The position numbers were made by a program, and so were the translations under genes. DNA of 64,000 nucleotides from CAVVSD01 sp963750895 (GTDB taxonomy: Bacteria > Actinomycetota > Thermoleophilia > Solirubrobacterales > Solirubrobacteraceae). Below, in pieces: positions 8,935 through 17,549 of the stretch. The DNA lies in assembly GCA_963750895.1 (NCBI GenBank), contig CAVVSD010000007.1, positions 1 to 64,000 of the forward strand, given 5' to 3'. The notes beneath the pieces are model-generated. The model made no database searches. It was not told where the DNA came from and saw only the letters and a list, made by a program, of their open reading frames with translations. Positions within the stretch are counted from its first letter, which is position 1. Each line of letters starts with the position of its first letter.

Positions 8935-9385
8935 AGGCGCGACGAGGGAGCTTCACGATGTTCACGAAGAAGTCGTCGGTCATCCGCACGACCTCGATGA
9001 AGTGGTCGAAGTCGACGGGCTTCGTGACGTACGCGTTCGCGTGCAGCTCGTAGCTGCGCAGGATGTCCTCGTCGGCCTCCGACGTGGTCAGGACGACGAT
9101 CGGGATCGCCCGCAGCTCGGGGTCGCCCTTGACCTCGCGCAGCACCTGGCGCCCGTCCATCCGGGGCAGGTTCAGGTCGAGCAGGATGAGGTCGGGGCGC
9201 GGCGACGCGCCGTAGCCGTCCTCCTGCCGCAGGAACCGCATCGCCTCGACGCCGTCGGGGACGTGGTGCAGCGCGTGCCGGATGTCGTGGTGCTCGAACG
9301 CCTCGCGGATCATGAGCTCGTCGCCGGGGTCGTCCTCGACGAGCAGGACGTCGATCACGCGCCGCTCGGGCTGGGGATGGGTCAC
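8933..9385 (-). CDS. CheY-like single-domain response regulator (RcpA/Rcp1 type)
   Basis: A receiver-only protein of 150 residues. VLLVEDDPGDELMIREAF carries the acidic pocket, DLILLDLNLPRMDG the phosphoacceptor Asp, VLTTSEADEDIL the Thr/Ser switch, and YVTKPVD the conserved Lys. The long ELHANAYVTKPVDFDHFIEVV end is typical of phytochrome-associated Rcp1-like regulators. GTG 9385 is the start and overlaps the stop of the kinase remnant (TGA 9382-9384), the usual kinase-regulator coupling. It converges on nicD, with 24 nt between the genes. The partner kinase is broken here, so the protein may be an orphan. Confidence 0.85.
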   Translation of the reverse strand: MTHPQPERRVIDVLLVEDDPGDELMIREAFEHHDIRHALHHVPDGVEAMRFLRQEDGYGASPRPDLILLDLNLPRMDGRQVLREVKGDPELRAIPIVVLTTSEADEDILRSYELHANAYVTKPVDFDHFIEVVRMTDDFFVNIVKLPRRA

Positions 9386-9534
9386 CGCAGCACCTCCGTG
9401 TCGAGCCAGATGCGCCCGCCGTGGTGCTGGACGATCTTGTGTGTCAGGGCGATCCCGATGCCCTCGTCGCGGCAGCTCACGACCCATTCCTTCCCTTCAG
9501 GGCGCGCCTCGACTCGCACCACTGGCGGCGGGGT
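9382..9534 (-). pseudogene. Histidine kinase C-terminal remnant
   Basis: About 50 codons resembling the end of a phytochrome-like histidine kinase: VRVEARPEGKEW, then RDEGIGI (G1 box), followed directly by KIVQHHGGRIWLDTE (normally after the G2 box). The F-box/G2 segment of roughly 30 residues between these pieces is missing, and nothing upstream of VRVEA resembles a kinase before the divergent XRE gene starts. The remnant reads straight into the response-regulator start. It is best read as an operon partner reduced by internal deletions. Confidence 0.7.
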
Positions 9535-9579
9535 CCGTCCGCGAGGACGGGTCCTTTCGCGCTGCGCTACGTTCGCCGC

Positions 9580-10371
9580 ATGACGGACCTCGCCAGCCCG
9601 GCGCGCGTCGGGAGCCTCCTGCGCGACTGGCGCCGCCGGCGGCGCCTGAGTCAGCTCGACCTCGCGCTGGAAGCCGGTGTGTCGGCGCGGCACGTGAGCT
9701 TCGTCGAGACCGGCCGGTCGCGTCCGTCGCCCGAGATGGTGCTCCACCTCGCCGAGCAGCTCGACGTCCCGCTGCGCGACCGCAACGGCCTGCTGCTGGC
9801 CGCCGGCTACGCGCCGGTCTACGCGGAGCGCGACCTCGAGGCGCCCGACATGGAGCCCGTCCGGGCGGCGCTCGACCTCGTCCTGCGCGGCCACGAGCCC
9901 TACCCGGCGGCCGTCGTCGACCGCACGTGGGAGCTCATCCAGGGCAACCGCGGGATCGCGTTGCTGATCGAGGGCGTCGACCCGGAGCTCCTCGCGCCGC
10001 CGGTGAACGTCCTGCGGGTGAGCCTGCACCCCAGCGGCATGGCGCCGAACATCGTGAACCTCGCCGTCTGGCGCGCGCACCTGCTGGAGCGCCTCGAGCG
10101 GCAGATCGCGGCGACGGGGGACCCGCAGCTCGCGTCGCTGCGCGACGAGCTGGCCGGCTACCCCGCCCCGCCGCCGCCCGAGTCGCCGGAGGACCTCGGC
10201 GACGTCTGCGTGCCGCTGCGGCTGCAGACGCCGCGCGGTGAGCTGTCGTTCATCTCCACGATCGCGACGTTCGGCACCGCCGTCGACATCACCGTGGCGG
10301 AGCTCGCGATCGAGTCGTTCTTCCCCGCGGACGCGGCGACCGCGGAGGCGGTGCGAGCCTTCCTCGCGTAG
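9580..10371 (+). CDS. XRE-family regulator with MmyB-like ligand-binding domain
   Basis: A 263-residue transcription factor. The N-terminal helix-turn-helix is RRRRRLSQLDLALEAGVSAR followed by HVSFVETGRSRPS. The remainder matches the MmyB-like sensor domain found in many actinobacterial XRE proteins: GYAPVYAERDLEAPDM, RTWELIQGN, and the C-terminal FISTIATFGTAVDITVAEL. That domain is thought to bind fatty-acid-like ligands in some members. ATG 9580 has a TACGTT element 6 nt upstream, suggesting a very short leader. Family members often control a neighbouring short-chain dehydrogenase; none is present, so the target is unknown. Confidence 0.88.
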   Translation: MTDLASPARVGSLLRDWRRRRRLSQLDLALEAGVSARHVSFVETGRSRPSPEMVLHLAEQLDVPLRDRNGLLLAAGYAPVYAERDLEAPDMEPVRAALDLVLRGHEPYPAAVVDRTWELIQGNRGIALLIEGVDPELLAPPVNVLRVSLHPSGMAPNIVNLAVWRAHLLERLERQIAATGDPQLASLRDELAGYPAPPPPESPEDLGDVCVPLRLQTPRGELSFISTIATFGTAVDITVAELAIESFFPADAATAEAVRAFLA

Positions 10372-10394
10372 GGCCGCTGCTACGGTCGGCGCCT

Positions 10395-10898
10395 GTGTCG
10401 GGCTTGCTGGGAGCGGCGGTCGTCGTCGCCGGGTTGTTGGCGCCGGTCCTCGATGTGCCGTCGGGCGGGGAGCCGTCGGTGACCCCTGCGCACGTGTTCC
10501 CGATCGACGGCCCGCACGACCTCGGCCGCAGCGCGACGAACGGCTTCGGCGGCGGGCGCGGGCACCAGGGGCAGGACATGTTCGCCGACTGCGGGACCCC
10601 GCTCGTCTCGGCCTCCGACGGCGTCGTGCGCCGCGCCGTGTCCGGCGATCCGGTGGCCGGCAACCACCTCGTGATCGAGGACGCCGTGACGCACGACGAC
10701 TACGTCTACATGCACCTCCAGCACGCCCCGCGGCCGGACGTGGGCGACCGCGTCGCGGTCGGTGAGCGCCTCGGCGAGGTGGGTCGGTCGGGCAACGCCC
10801 AGGGCTGCCACCTGCACTTCGAGGTGTGGTCGCCGCCGGGCTGGGAGCGCGGCGTGGTCCGCGACCCGTTCGCGCTGCTGCGCCGCTGGGACGGCTAG
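10395..10898 (+). CDS. M23-family (lysostaphin-type) metallopeptidase, exported
   Basis: A 167-residue protein with a hydrophobic N-terminal segment (LLGAAVVVAGLLAPVL) that acts as a signal peptide or anchor. The zinc-peptidase motifs are RGHQGQDMFADCGTP (His and Asp ligands) and the closing HLHFEVW (His-x-His). YVYMHLQH supplies the additional conserved His. The size fits a single LytM domain. It probably cleaves peptidoglycan cross-links or acts as an activator of amidases at the cell surface. GTG 10395 is used. It converges on the TetR gene, with the two stops overlapping by a few bases. Confidence 0.85.
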   Translation: MSGLLGAAVVVAGLLAPVLDVPSGGEPSVTPAHVFPIDGPHDLGRSATNGFGGGRGHQGQDMFADCGTPLVSASDGVVRRAVSGDPVAGNHLVIEDAVTHDDYVYMHLQHAPRPDVGDRVAVGERLGEVGRSGNAQGCHLHFEVWSPPGWERGVVRDPFALLRRWDG

Positions 10899-11486
10899 GG
10901 CGTCACGGAGCGCAGCGCCTGGCGGAATCCCCCGCCGCAGCAGCTCCGGGTCGCGCTCGCCCTTCGTGAGCTGGTCGAAGAACAGGCCGTCGAGCATGGC
11001 CATGAGGATCCGCGCGTCGCCGTCGGGGTCCTGTGAGCCCGCCGCGACCACCACGGGCTTGGCGAGCTCCCAGAACGCGCGGCTGCACTCGCGGATGAGC
11101 GGGCCGATCGCCTCGTCGCGCGCGCCGGCGAGCAGCATCTCGTAGCGCGCCATCTGGACGACCGTGTCGGCCTCGAACATCGCTGCGCCGCCCTCGGCGA
11201 CCGCGTCGATGACGGCGTCGAGCCCGGACGTCGCGAACGCCATGACGAGCTGCTGCGCCATGGCGGCCACCCGGTGCTCGTCGAGCTCGCGCATCCGCTC
11301 GACGGCCGCGGCCAGCAGCCCGTCGCGGTTGCCGAACCAGTAGGTGACCGATCCGTGCGGGACCCCGGCCTCGGTCTCCACGGCGCGGTGCGTCGCCTCG
11401 CGCAGCCCGCGCGTGCCGATGACGTGCAGCGCGGCGTCGAGCAGCGCCGTCCGGCGGTCCGTCGCGGCTCTCGGAGGCGCGGCCAT
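10895..11486 (-). CDS. TetR-family repressor (frameshift near C-terminus)
   Basis: A TetR/AcrR regulator of about 197 residues. The DNA-binding helix-turn-helix is GLREATHRAVETEAGVPHGS followed by VTYWFGNRDGLLAA. The rest is an all-helical ligand domain. Near 10927 one extra base shifts the frame: the natural end IRQALRSVTP and stop are found in the next frame, whereas the unshifted frame runs on through the antisense peptidase gene. The gene is divergent from a DHA2 exporter and shares a 91-nt promoter region with a dyad (see 11510-11549), the classic arrangement of an exporter repressor. Confidence 0.85.
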
Positions 11487-11509
11487 GGCCCCAAGTGTGG
11501 CAGACCGCC

Positions 11510-11549
11510 TTGACGCTCGGCGAAGAAAGTTCTACATATGGAGAAGAAC
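11510..11549 (+). promoter_or_regulatory. Promoter and TetR-type operator for the DHA2 exporter
   Basis: TTGACG (11510-11515) and TACATA (11533-11538) are separated by 17 bp, close to a consensus housekeeping promoter. An inverted repeat GTTCT-N11-AGAAC (11529-11549) overlaps the -10 element, where a bound repressor would block transcription. The repressor is presumably the divergent TetR protein. The exporter ATG is at 11578. Confidence 0.6.
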
Positions 11550-11577
11550 CTTCGTCAAACGCAGGAGAGCTCTCACG

Positions 11578-13041
11578 ATGCCCCCCGATGCACGGAAGGA
11601 CCGCAGCCTCCAGATCCTCGTCCTCGTCTGCCTCGGGCAGTTCATGCTGCTCGTCGACGACACGATCGTGAACGTCGCCCTGCCCTCCATCCAGGCCGAC
11701 CTCGGCTTCTCGGAGAGCGGTCTGACATGGGTCGCCAACGCCTACTTCCTGGCGTTCGGCGGGTTCCTCCTCCTCGGCGGCAAGGCAGCCGACCTGCTCG
11801 GCCGCCGGCGCGTGCTCGTGTTCGCGCTCGGCGCCTTCGCGACGGCCTCCGCCGTCTGCGGCCTGGCCCCGAGCTCCGGCGTCCTCGTCGCGGCCCGCGG
11901 CGTCCAGGGCCTGGCCGGCGCGTTCCTCTCGCCCGCCGCCCTGTCGATCCTCCTCGCCACGTTCCCAAGTGGCCGGCAGCGCACGCAGGCGCTGGGCGCC
12001 TGGGCGGCGCTGACCGGCATCGGCGCCGCGACCGGGCTCCTCGCGGGCGGCGCGCTCGTCGAGCTCTTCGACTGGCGCTGGGTCTTCCTCATCAACGTCC
12101 CCGTCGCCCTCGTGGTCGTGCCGCTCGTGCGCCACGTCGTCCCGGCCGACCCGCCGCGGGACACGGAGCGCGCGCGCCCCGACGTGCTCGGCGCGCTCCT
12201 CGGGACCGCAGCGCTGCTCGCCTTCACGCTCAGCGTGGTCCGGACCGACGAGCACGCCTGGCTCTCGGCGCCGACGCTGAGCGGCTTCGCCGTCGCGATC
12301 GTCCTGGCGATCGGCGCGTTCCTGCGCGAGCGGCGCTCGCCGGAGCCGCTCATCCCGCGCGAGCTGCTGCGGTCACGGACGACCCTGGCGGCCAACACGA
12401 TGATGCTCATCGGCGCGGCCGGGCTGTTCGCGATGTTCTTCTTCCTCACCCTGTACATGCAGATCGTGCTGGGCTGGGGCGCGTTGGAGACCGGCGCCGC
12501 CTACCTGCCGTTCTCGTTCGTCATGGCCGTCACGAGCGGCGTCGTCGCGAAGTCGCTCGACGGGCGCTCGGCGCGCGGGCTGCTGCTCGTCGGGCCCGTC
12601 ATCGGCGGGGCCGGGCTGTGGCTCATGAGCGGTCTGGAGGCGACGAGCGAGTACACCGCGCACCTGCTGCCCGCCCTGGTCGTGACGGCGTTCGGGCTCG
12701 GCCTGACCTTCGTGCCCCTCATCAACGCCGCCACCGGCGGCGCGGGCGAGGCCGACGGGGGCGGGGCGTCCGCCCTGCTGACGACGTGCCAGCAGATCGG
12801 CGCGGTGCTCGGCATCGCGGTCATGGTCACGATCGCGACGCACCAGACCGATGCGTTGGTCGCGACGGGGACGGCGCCGGCGGTGGCGGCCGTCGAGGGC
12901 TTCCAGGCCGCGTTCCGCGTCCAGGCGATCGTCCTGGCGGCCGCGGGCCTGCTCGCGCTGCTGCTGCGCGCGGAGCCGCGCGCGCGTCTGAGCGAGGAGG
13001 CGAATCCCGCATCGGCGCCCCGGGCAACGTCGGCCGTATGA
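11578..13041 (+). CDS. DHA2-family MFS drug:H+ antiporter (14 TM)
   Basis: A 487-residue inner-membrane exporter. Family motifs are seen in LVDDTIVNVALPSIQADLGF (TM1), GKAADLLGRRRVLV (motif A), and RGVQGLAGAFLSPAALS followed by the TM5 glycine-rich segment GIGAATGLLAGGAL. About 14 hydrophobic segments are visible, as in EmrB/QacA-type pumps. ATG 11578 follows GGAG at 11571. Its stop overlaps the next start by 4 nt (ATGA at 13038), so it is co-transcribed with the LLM oxidoreductase. Repression by the divergent TetR is likely. Confidence 0.92.
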   Translation: MPPDARKDRSLQILVLVCLGQFMLLVDDTIVNVALPSIQADLGFSESGLTWVANAYFLAFGGFLLLGGKAADLLGRRRVLVFALGAFATASAVCGLAPSSGVLVAARGVQGLAGAFLSPAALSILLATFPSGRQRTQALGAWAALTGIGAATGLLAGGALVELFDWRWVFLINVPVALVVVPLVRHVVPADPPRDTERARPDVLGALLGTAALLAFTLSVVRTDEHAWLSAPTLSGFAVAIVLAIGAFLRERRSPEPLIPRELLRSRTTLAANTMMLIGAAGLFAMFFFLTLYMQIVLGWGALETGAAYLPFSFVMAVTSGVVAKSLDGRSARGLLLVGPVIGGAGLWLMSGLEATSEYTAHLLPALVVTAFGLGLTFVPLINAATGGAGEADGGGASALLTTCQQIGAVLGIAVMVTIATHQTDALVATGTAPAVAAVEGFQAAFRVQAIVLAAAGLLALLLRAEPRARLSEEANPASAPRATSAV

Positions 13042-14001
13042 CGGACTTCGGCTACACGATGATGTGCGAGCAGTCGCGGCCCGACCGGCTGGTCGGCGAC
13101 CTGCAGAGCGCCGAGCGCGCGGGCTTCGACTTCTCCGTGATCAGCGACCACTACGGCCGTGGCTCGAGGAGCAGGGCACGCGGGCTACGCGTGGTCGATC
13201 CTCGGCGCGGCCGCCCACGCGACGGAGCGCATCGGCCTCATGACCTACGTCACCTGCCCGATCCTGCGCTACCACCCTGCGGTGGTGGCGCAGAAGGCAG
13301 CGACGATGCAGATCCTGTCCGGCGGGCGCTTCCGGCTCGGCCTCGGCGCCGGCGAGAACCTCAACGAGCACGTCGTCGGCAAGCGCTGGCCCGCGGTCGG
13401 CGAGCGCCACGAGATGTTCGGCGAGGCGGTCGACGTCATCGCACAGCTCTTCGAGGGCGGCGACCAGAGCTACCGCGGCAAGCACTTCCAGATCGAGTCC
13501 GCCCGCCTGTGGGACCTGCCGGACGCGCGCGTGCCGATCGGGATCGCCGTCTCGGGCGCGGAGTCCTGCGCGATCGCCGGGCGCAAGGCGGACATCATGA
13601 TCGCGACGGAGCCGAAGGCGGAGCTGACGCGGATGTTCGAGGAGGCCGGTGGGGCCGGCAAGCCCCGGGTCGGTCAGATCGCGGTGAGCTACGACCCCGA
13701 CCGCGAGACGGCCGTGCAGCGTGCCCACGAGCAGTTCCGCTGGTTCGGTCTCGGCTGGGAGGTCAACACCGACCTGCCCGGGCCGCCGTCGTTCGACGCC
13801 GCGACGCAGTCCGTGACGCCCGAGGAGGTGGGCGACCAGCTGCCGTGCGGCCCGGACGTCGAGGAGCACGTCGAGAAGATCCGTCCGTTCATCGACGCGG
13901 GGTTCACCGAGATCGCGCTCGTCCAGATCGGCGGGGAGCACCAGGACGCGTTCATCGGCTGGGCCGAGGCCGAGCTGCTCCCCGCATTGCGCTCGCTCTG
14001 A
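13038..14001 (+). CDS. LLM-class F420-type oxidoreductase (two small deletions)
   Basis: A luciferase-like (beta/alpha)8 oxidoreductase of about 320 residues in the actinobacterial group that mostly uses coenzyme F420. It starts MTDFGYTMMCEQSRP. Typical stretches are ISDHYG, TYVTCPILRYHPAVVAQKAA, SGGRFRLGLGAGENLNEHV and FTEIALVQIGGEHQ. Two single C deletions (near 13157 and 13177) disturb about 7 codons; restoring them gives PWLEEQGHAGYAWSILGAA. The gene begins inside the exporter stop, so the pair may detoxify and export one compound. F420 use is a family expectation, not visible directly. Confidence 0.82.
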
Positions 14002-14008
14002 GCAGCGG

Positions 14009-14038
14009 TTGACCGAGCGGTCGCCGCGCGACTAGCGT
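14009..14038 (+). promoter_or_regulatory. Promoter with overlapping dyad before the molybdopterin oxidoreductase
   Basis: TTGACC (14009-14014) and TAGCGT (14033-14038) are spaced by 18 bp, with only 10 nt to the ATG at 14049, so the transcript would be nearly leaderless. The perfect dyad GACCG-AG-CGGTC (14011-14022) overlaps the -35 element, as a TetR-type operator would. The regulator is not identified. Confidence 0.5.
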
Positions 14039-14048
14039 CGCGGGCCAC

Positions 14049-16178
14049 ATGCTTCCAGCCACCACCGGCACGCACGTGGTCCGCGGCGCCTGCCCGCACG
14101 ACTGCCCCGACACCTGCGCGATGCTCGTCACGGTCACCGACGGCGTCGTCACCGGCGTCAAGGGCGACCCCGACCACCCGTTCACCGCGGGTGCGCTGTG
14201 CCCGAAGGTGCACGACTACGAGCACCGCGTGAACAGCCCCGACCGGATCCTCCATCCGATGCGCCGCGTCGGGGCCAAGGGCGAAGGCCGCTTCGAGGAG
14301 ATCTCCTGGGACGCCGCGGTCGACGAGATCGCCGAGCGCTTCACGGCGATCACGGCGGAGCACGGCTCGGAGGCGATCCTCCCGTACAGCTACCTCGGCG
14401 CCCTCGGGATGCTCAACGGCCTCGCCGTCGGCGACCCGTTCTTCCACCGGGTGGGCGCGAGCGTGAGCGAGCGGACGTTCTGCGACTCGGGCTCGTCGAC
14501 GGCCTACCTCATGACCGTCGGGCCGACGGCGGGCATCGACCCCGAGAGCTTCGTGCACTCGCGGTACATCGTCATCTGGGCCTGCAACCTCATGAGCACG
14601 AACATCCACATGTGGAAGTTCGTGGCCGAGGCGCGCAAGCGCGGGGCGAAGGTCGTCGTCATCGACCCGATGCGCACGCGCACCGCCAAGCGCGCCGACT
14701 GGCACATCGCCATCCGCCCGGGGACGGACGCCGCGCTGGCGCTCGGGATGGCGCACGTCATCGTCCGCGACGGCCTCGTGGACGAGGCCTACGTGCGCGA
14801 CCACACCGTCGGCTTCGACGAGCTGGCCGAGCGGCTCGCCGACTACCCGCCCGAGCGCGTCGCGCAGATCACGGGCGTCCCGGCGGAGGACATCGAGCGC
14901 CTCGCGACGGAGTACGCGACGTCGCAGCCGGCGGCGATCCGCGTCGGCGTCGCCGTCGAGCGCCACGAGACCGGCGGCCAGGCGGTCCGCGCCATCACGT
15001 CGCTGCCCGCGTTGACCGGCGCCTGGCGTCAGGTCGGCGGCGGCATCCTGCAGCTCTCGCACTGGGCGTTCCCCCTGAACATCCGCGCGATGCACCGCCC
15101 GGACTGGATCCGCCCCGGGACCCGGGTCGTGAACCAGTGGCAGCTGGGGGCGGCGCTGACGGGCGAGCTGGAGCTCGACCCGCCGGTCAAGGCGCTGTTC
15201 GTCTACAACGCCAACCCCGCGGTCGTCGCGTCGGACCAGGGACGCACGCTCGCCGGGCTCGGGCGCGAGGACCTCTTCACGGTGGTCGGCGAGCAGTTCA
15301 TGACCGACACCGCCCGCTACGCGGACATCGTGCTGCCCAACACGACGCAGGCCGAGCAGCTCGACCTCGTCTTCTCGTGGGGCCAGATGTACCTCACGCT
15401 GAACCTGCCGGCGGTCGCGCCGCTGGGCGAGGCGGTCTCCAACCGCGAGATGTTCGCTCGGCTCGCCCGGCGCATGGGCTTCGACGACCCGCAGTTCACG
15501 ATGTCCGACGAGGACGCGCTGCGGGAGGCGATGCACTGGTCGCACCCGAGGCTGGAGGGCATCACGCTCGACTCGCTCAAGGAGACGGGCTGGGCACGGC
15601 TCAGCATCCCGTCGCCCGACGAGTACGCCCCGCACGCGGAGGGCGGGTTCCCGACGCCGTCGGGCCGCGTCGAGCTCAAGGCGTCGATGGCCGCGGGCGG
15701 CGACTTCGTCGTCTCCGTGTTCCGCGAGGGCTACGACGAGCACCAGTCGGGCGCCCCCGTCGACCCGCTGCCGCACTGGCGCGAGCCCGCCGAGACGCGC
15801 AGCGCCGCGTATCCGCTGACGATGATCTCGCCGAAGGCGCACGGCTTCCTGAACTCGACCTACGGCAACGCCGACCGCCAGCTGCGTCTCATGCACGAGC
15901 AGCCGCAGGCGATCCTGCACCCCGACGACGCCTCGCCGCGCGGGATCGCCGAGGGCGACCGCGTCACCGTGCGCAGCGAGCGTGGGGAGCTGCGCGCGCT
16001 GGCGCAGCTGTCCGAGGACGTCGCGCCGGGCGTCGTGGTGTGCCCGATGGGCTACTGGCTCGGCTCGGCGCAGGGCGGCGCGACGGTCAACGCCGTGACC
16101 GCGCACCGCTTCGCCGACCTCGGCCGGGCGCCGACGTTCTCGGACACCGCGGTCGAGGTGGCTCGGGTGGGTGGGTGA
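14049..16178 (+). CDS. Molybdopterin-dependent oxidoreductase (DMSO reductase superfamily)
   Basis: A 709-residue catalytic subunit with an N-terminal [4Fe-4S] motif, CPHDCPDTC plus a fourth Cys in GALCPK. Molybdopterin-binding regions follow (YIVIWACNLMSTN, VVVIDPMRTRTAKRADWHIA, VFVYNANP-like LFVYNANPAVVASD), with the C-terminal molydopterin-dinucleotide domain from about residue 590. No twin-arginine signal is seen, so it is cytosolic. The Mo ligand probably lies in ERTFCDSGSSTAY near residue 160. This group of about 700 residues is usually annotated as formate-dehydrogenase- or BisC-like without proven substrate. No small or membrane subunit gene is adjacent. Confidence 0.85.
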   Translation: MLPATTGTHVVRGACPHDCPDTCAMLVTVTDGVVTGVKGDPDHPFTAGALCPKVHDYEHRVNSPDRILHPMRRVGAKGEGRFEEISWDAAVDEIAERFTAITAEHGSEAILPYSYLGALGMLNGLAVGDPFFHRVGASVSERTFCDSGSSTAYLMTVGPTAGIDPESFVHSRYIVIWACNLMSTNIHMWKFVAEARKRGAKVVVIDPMRTRTAKRADWHIAIRPGTDAALALGMAHVIVRDGLVDEAYVRDHTVGFDELAERLADYPPERVAQITGVPAEDIERLATEYATSQPAAIRVGVAVERHETGGQAVRAITSLPALTGAWRQVGGGILQLSHWAFPLNIRAMHRPDWIRPGTRVVNQWQLGAALTGELELDPPVKALFVYNANPAVVASDQGRTLAGLGREDLFTVVGEQFMTDTARYADIVLPNTTQAEQLDLVFSWGQMYLTLNLPAVAPLGEAVSNREMFARLARRMGFDDPQFTMSDEDALREAMHWSHPRLEGITLDSLKETGWARLSIPSPDEYAPHAEGGFPTPSGRVELKASMAAGGDFVVSVFREGYDEHQSGAPVDPLPHWREPAETRSAAYPLTMISPKAHGFLNSTYGNADRQLRLMHEQPQAILHPDDASPRGIAEGDRVTVRSERGELRALAQLSEDVAPGVVVCPMGYWLGSAQGGATVNAVTAHRFADLGRAPTFSDTAVEVARVGG

Positions 16179-16181
16179 TGC

Positions 16182-17027
16182 TCATCCGAGCTTCTCCGCC
16201 AGGAACCCCGCGACGGTCGCGGTGATCGCCGGGGTCACGAACTCCGGACCCTCGTGGCCGGCGCCCGCGATGAGCACGTAGACCGACGACGCGCCGACGG
16301 CCGAGAGCGCCTCGTGCAGCACGCGGCTCTGCTCGTGGTTGACCATCGTGTCGCGGTCGCCGTGGAGGATCAGGTGCGGCGGCGCGCCCGCATGCACCCG
16401 GTGGCGCGGGCTCGCGGACCGGGCGAGCTCCGGGTCGTCGTCGATCCGGTCGAGCCCGAGCAGCGCCGCGGTGGGCGGCGGCGGGAGGATCATCGTCTCG
16501 AGCGGGTTGCGCCCGCCGGAGAGCAGGAAGTCGCTGCCCGGGAAGTAGGCGACCACCGCGCCGACGGCGCTGGAGACGCCGACGTGGTCGCCGACATCGC
16601 CCTCGAGCGTCGCGTCGCCCGCGGTCAGCGCGGTCAGCGATGCGAGGTGCCCGCCCGCCGACGCGCCGCCGATCGCGATGCGGTCGGGGTCGAGGCCGAG
16701 GTCGCCCGCGTTCGCGCGCAGCCAGCGCACGGCGGCCTTCACGTCGTGGATCGGCGCGGGGTACGTCACGGACGGGACGAGGCGGTAGTTCGCACTCGCG
16801 ACCGCGAACCCCTTGGCGACGATCGGCATGAGGCGCTCGACCGCCGCGTCGGACTTGTCGCCCAGGGCCCAGGCGCCGCCGTGGAGGTACAGGAGCGTCG
16901 GGAGGCCGGACGGCGCGCCCGACGGCGTGAAGAGGTCCAGCCGCAGGGACGTCCCGCCGACCTTGGCGTACTCCAGGTCGGCCTGGATCACCGCCTGGAC
17001 GGTGCCGGTGCTCGTGCTCGTGTTCAT
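16182..17027 (-). CDS. Alpha/beta hydrolase, HSL/BD-FAE-type esterase
   Basis: A 281-residue carboxylesterase. The oxyanion-hole motif is YLHGGAWALGDK, the nucleophile elbow GGASAGGH, the catalytic Asp in LHGDRDTMV and the His in GAGHEGPEF. It has no signal peptide and is probably cytosolic. The start ATG 17027 overlaps the stop of the SnoaL-like gene upstream (ATGA), so three genes (18077 to 16182) form one leftward operon. The paired SnoaL-like proteins suggest small-molecule (terpenoid, steroid or aromatic ester) catabolism, but no substrate can be named. Confidence 0.87.
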   Translation of the reverse strand: MNTSTSTGTVQAVIQADLEYAKVGGTSLRLDLFTPSGAPSGLPTLLYLHGGAWALGDKSDAAVERLMPIVAKGFAVASANYRLVPSVTYPAPIHDVKAAVRWLRANAGDLGLDPDRIAIGGASAGGHLASLTALTAGDATLEGDVGDHVGVSSAVGAVVAYFPGSDFLLSGGRNPLETMILPPPPTAALLGLDRIDDDPELARSASPRHRVHAGAPPHLILHGDRDTMVNHEQSRVLHEALSAVGASSVYVLIAGAGHEGPEFVTPAITATVAGFLAEKLG

Positions 17028-17548
17028 GCCGCCTCCTGCGGCCGTGGCCAGGGCCACGGCCCCTCGGTGTAGTCGGGGTCGTCGCGGTCGCGCGATCCGA
17101 AGGTCCAGTTGCCGGGCAGTGTGTCCCACCAGCCCTGCGTCGAGCGCTCGATGCGCCCCCAGTCGTAGACGACGTGCCGGTGCGCGATGCGCCACTCGCC
17201 GCCGCGGCGCTCGAAGCGATCGAGGTAGCGCGCCTTCAGCATCTCGTCCCAGCTGCCCGTGTCGTCCACGCGGCGGTGCACGGCGTCGAGGTAGCACTCG
17301 ACCCGCGCGACGTCGCCGTCGCGCTCGATGACGATGTTGGAGATCGCGTGGTGGATCATCTCCAGCCCGTCGCCGAGCATGAACTCGACGAGCCCGTCGA
17401 CCGGCCCCGCGTAGACGCCGTGGTCGTCGGTCGCGTCGGGGTGGTAGACGCTGCGCAGGAGCTCGGGGTCACGCCGGTCCACGGCGCGGCAGTACCGATG
17501 CAGCACGTCGGTGATCTCCGCGCGCGCGATCAGCTCCTCGACGTCCAT
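17024..17548 (-). CDS. SnoaL-like / NTF2-fold protein
   Basis: A 174-residue protein of the SnoaL-4 type. The N-terminal EITDVLHRYCRAVDRRDPEL helix-turn and SVYHPDATDDHGVYAGP with a conserved His-Asp region are typical. EWRIAHRHVVYDW is the usual closing strand pair. The NTF2 fold covers isomerases, dehydratases and small subunits of ring-hydroxylating dioxygenases; no alpha subunit is present here. It lies 1 nt downstream of a paralogue of the same length and overlaps the esterase start. Function unknown beyond the fold. Confidence 0.8.
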   Translation of the reverse strand: MDVEELIARAEITDVLHRYCRAVDRRDPELLRSVYHPDATDDHGVYAGPVDGLVEFMLGDGLEMIHHAISNIVIERDGDVARVECYLDAVHRRVDDTGSWDEMLKARYLDRFERRGGEWRIAHRHVVYDWGRIERSTQGWWDTLPGNWTFGSRDRDDPDYTEGPWPWPRPQEAA

Positions 17549-17549
17549 C

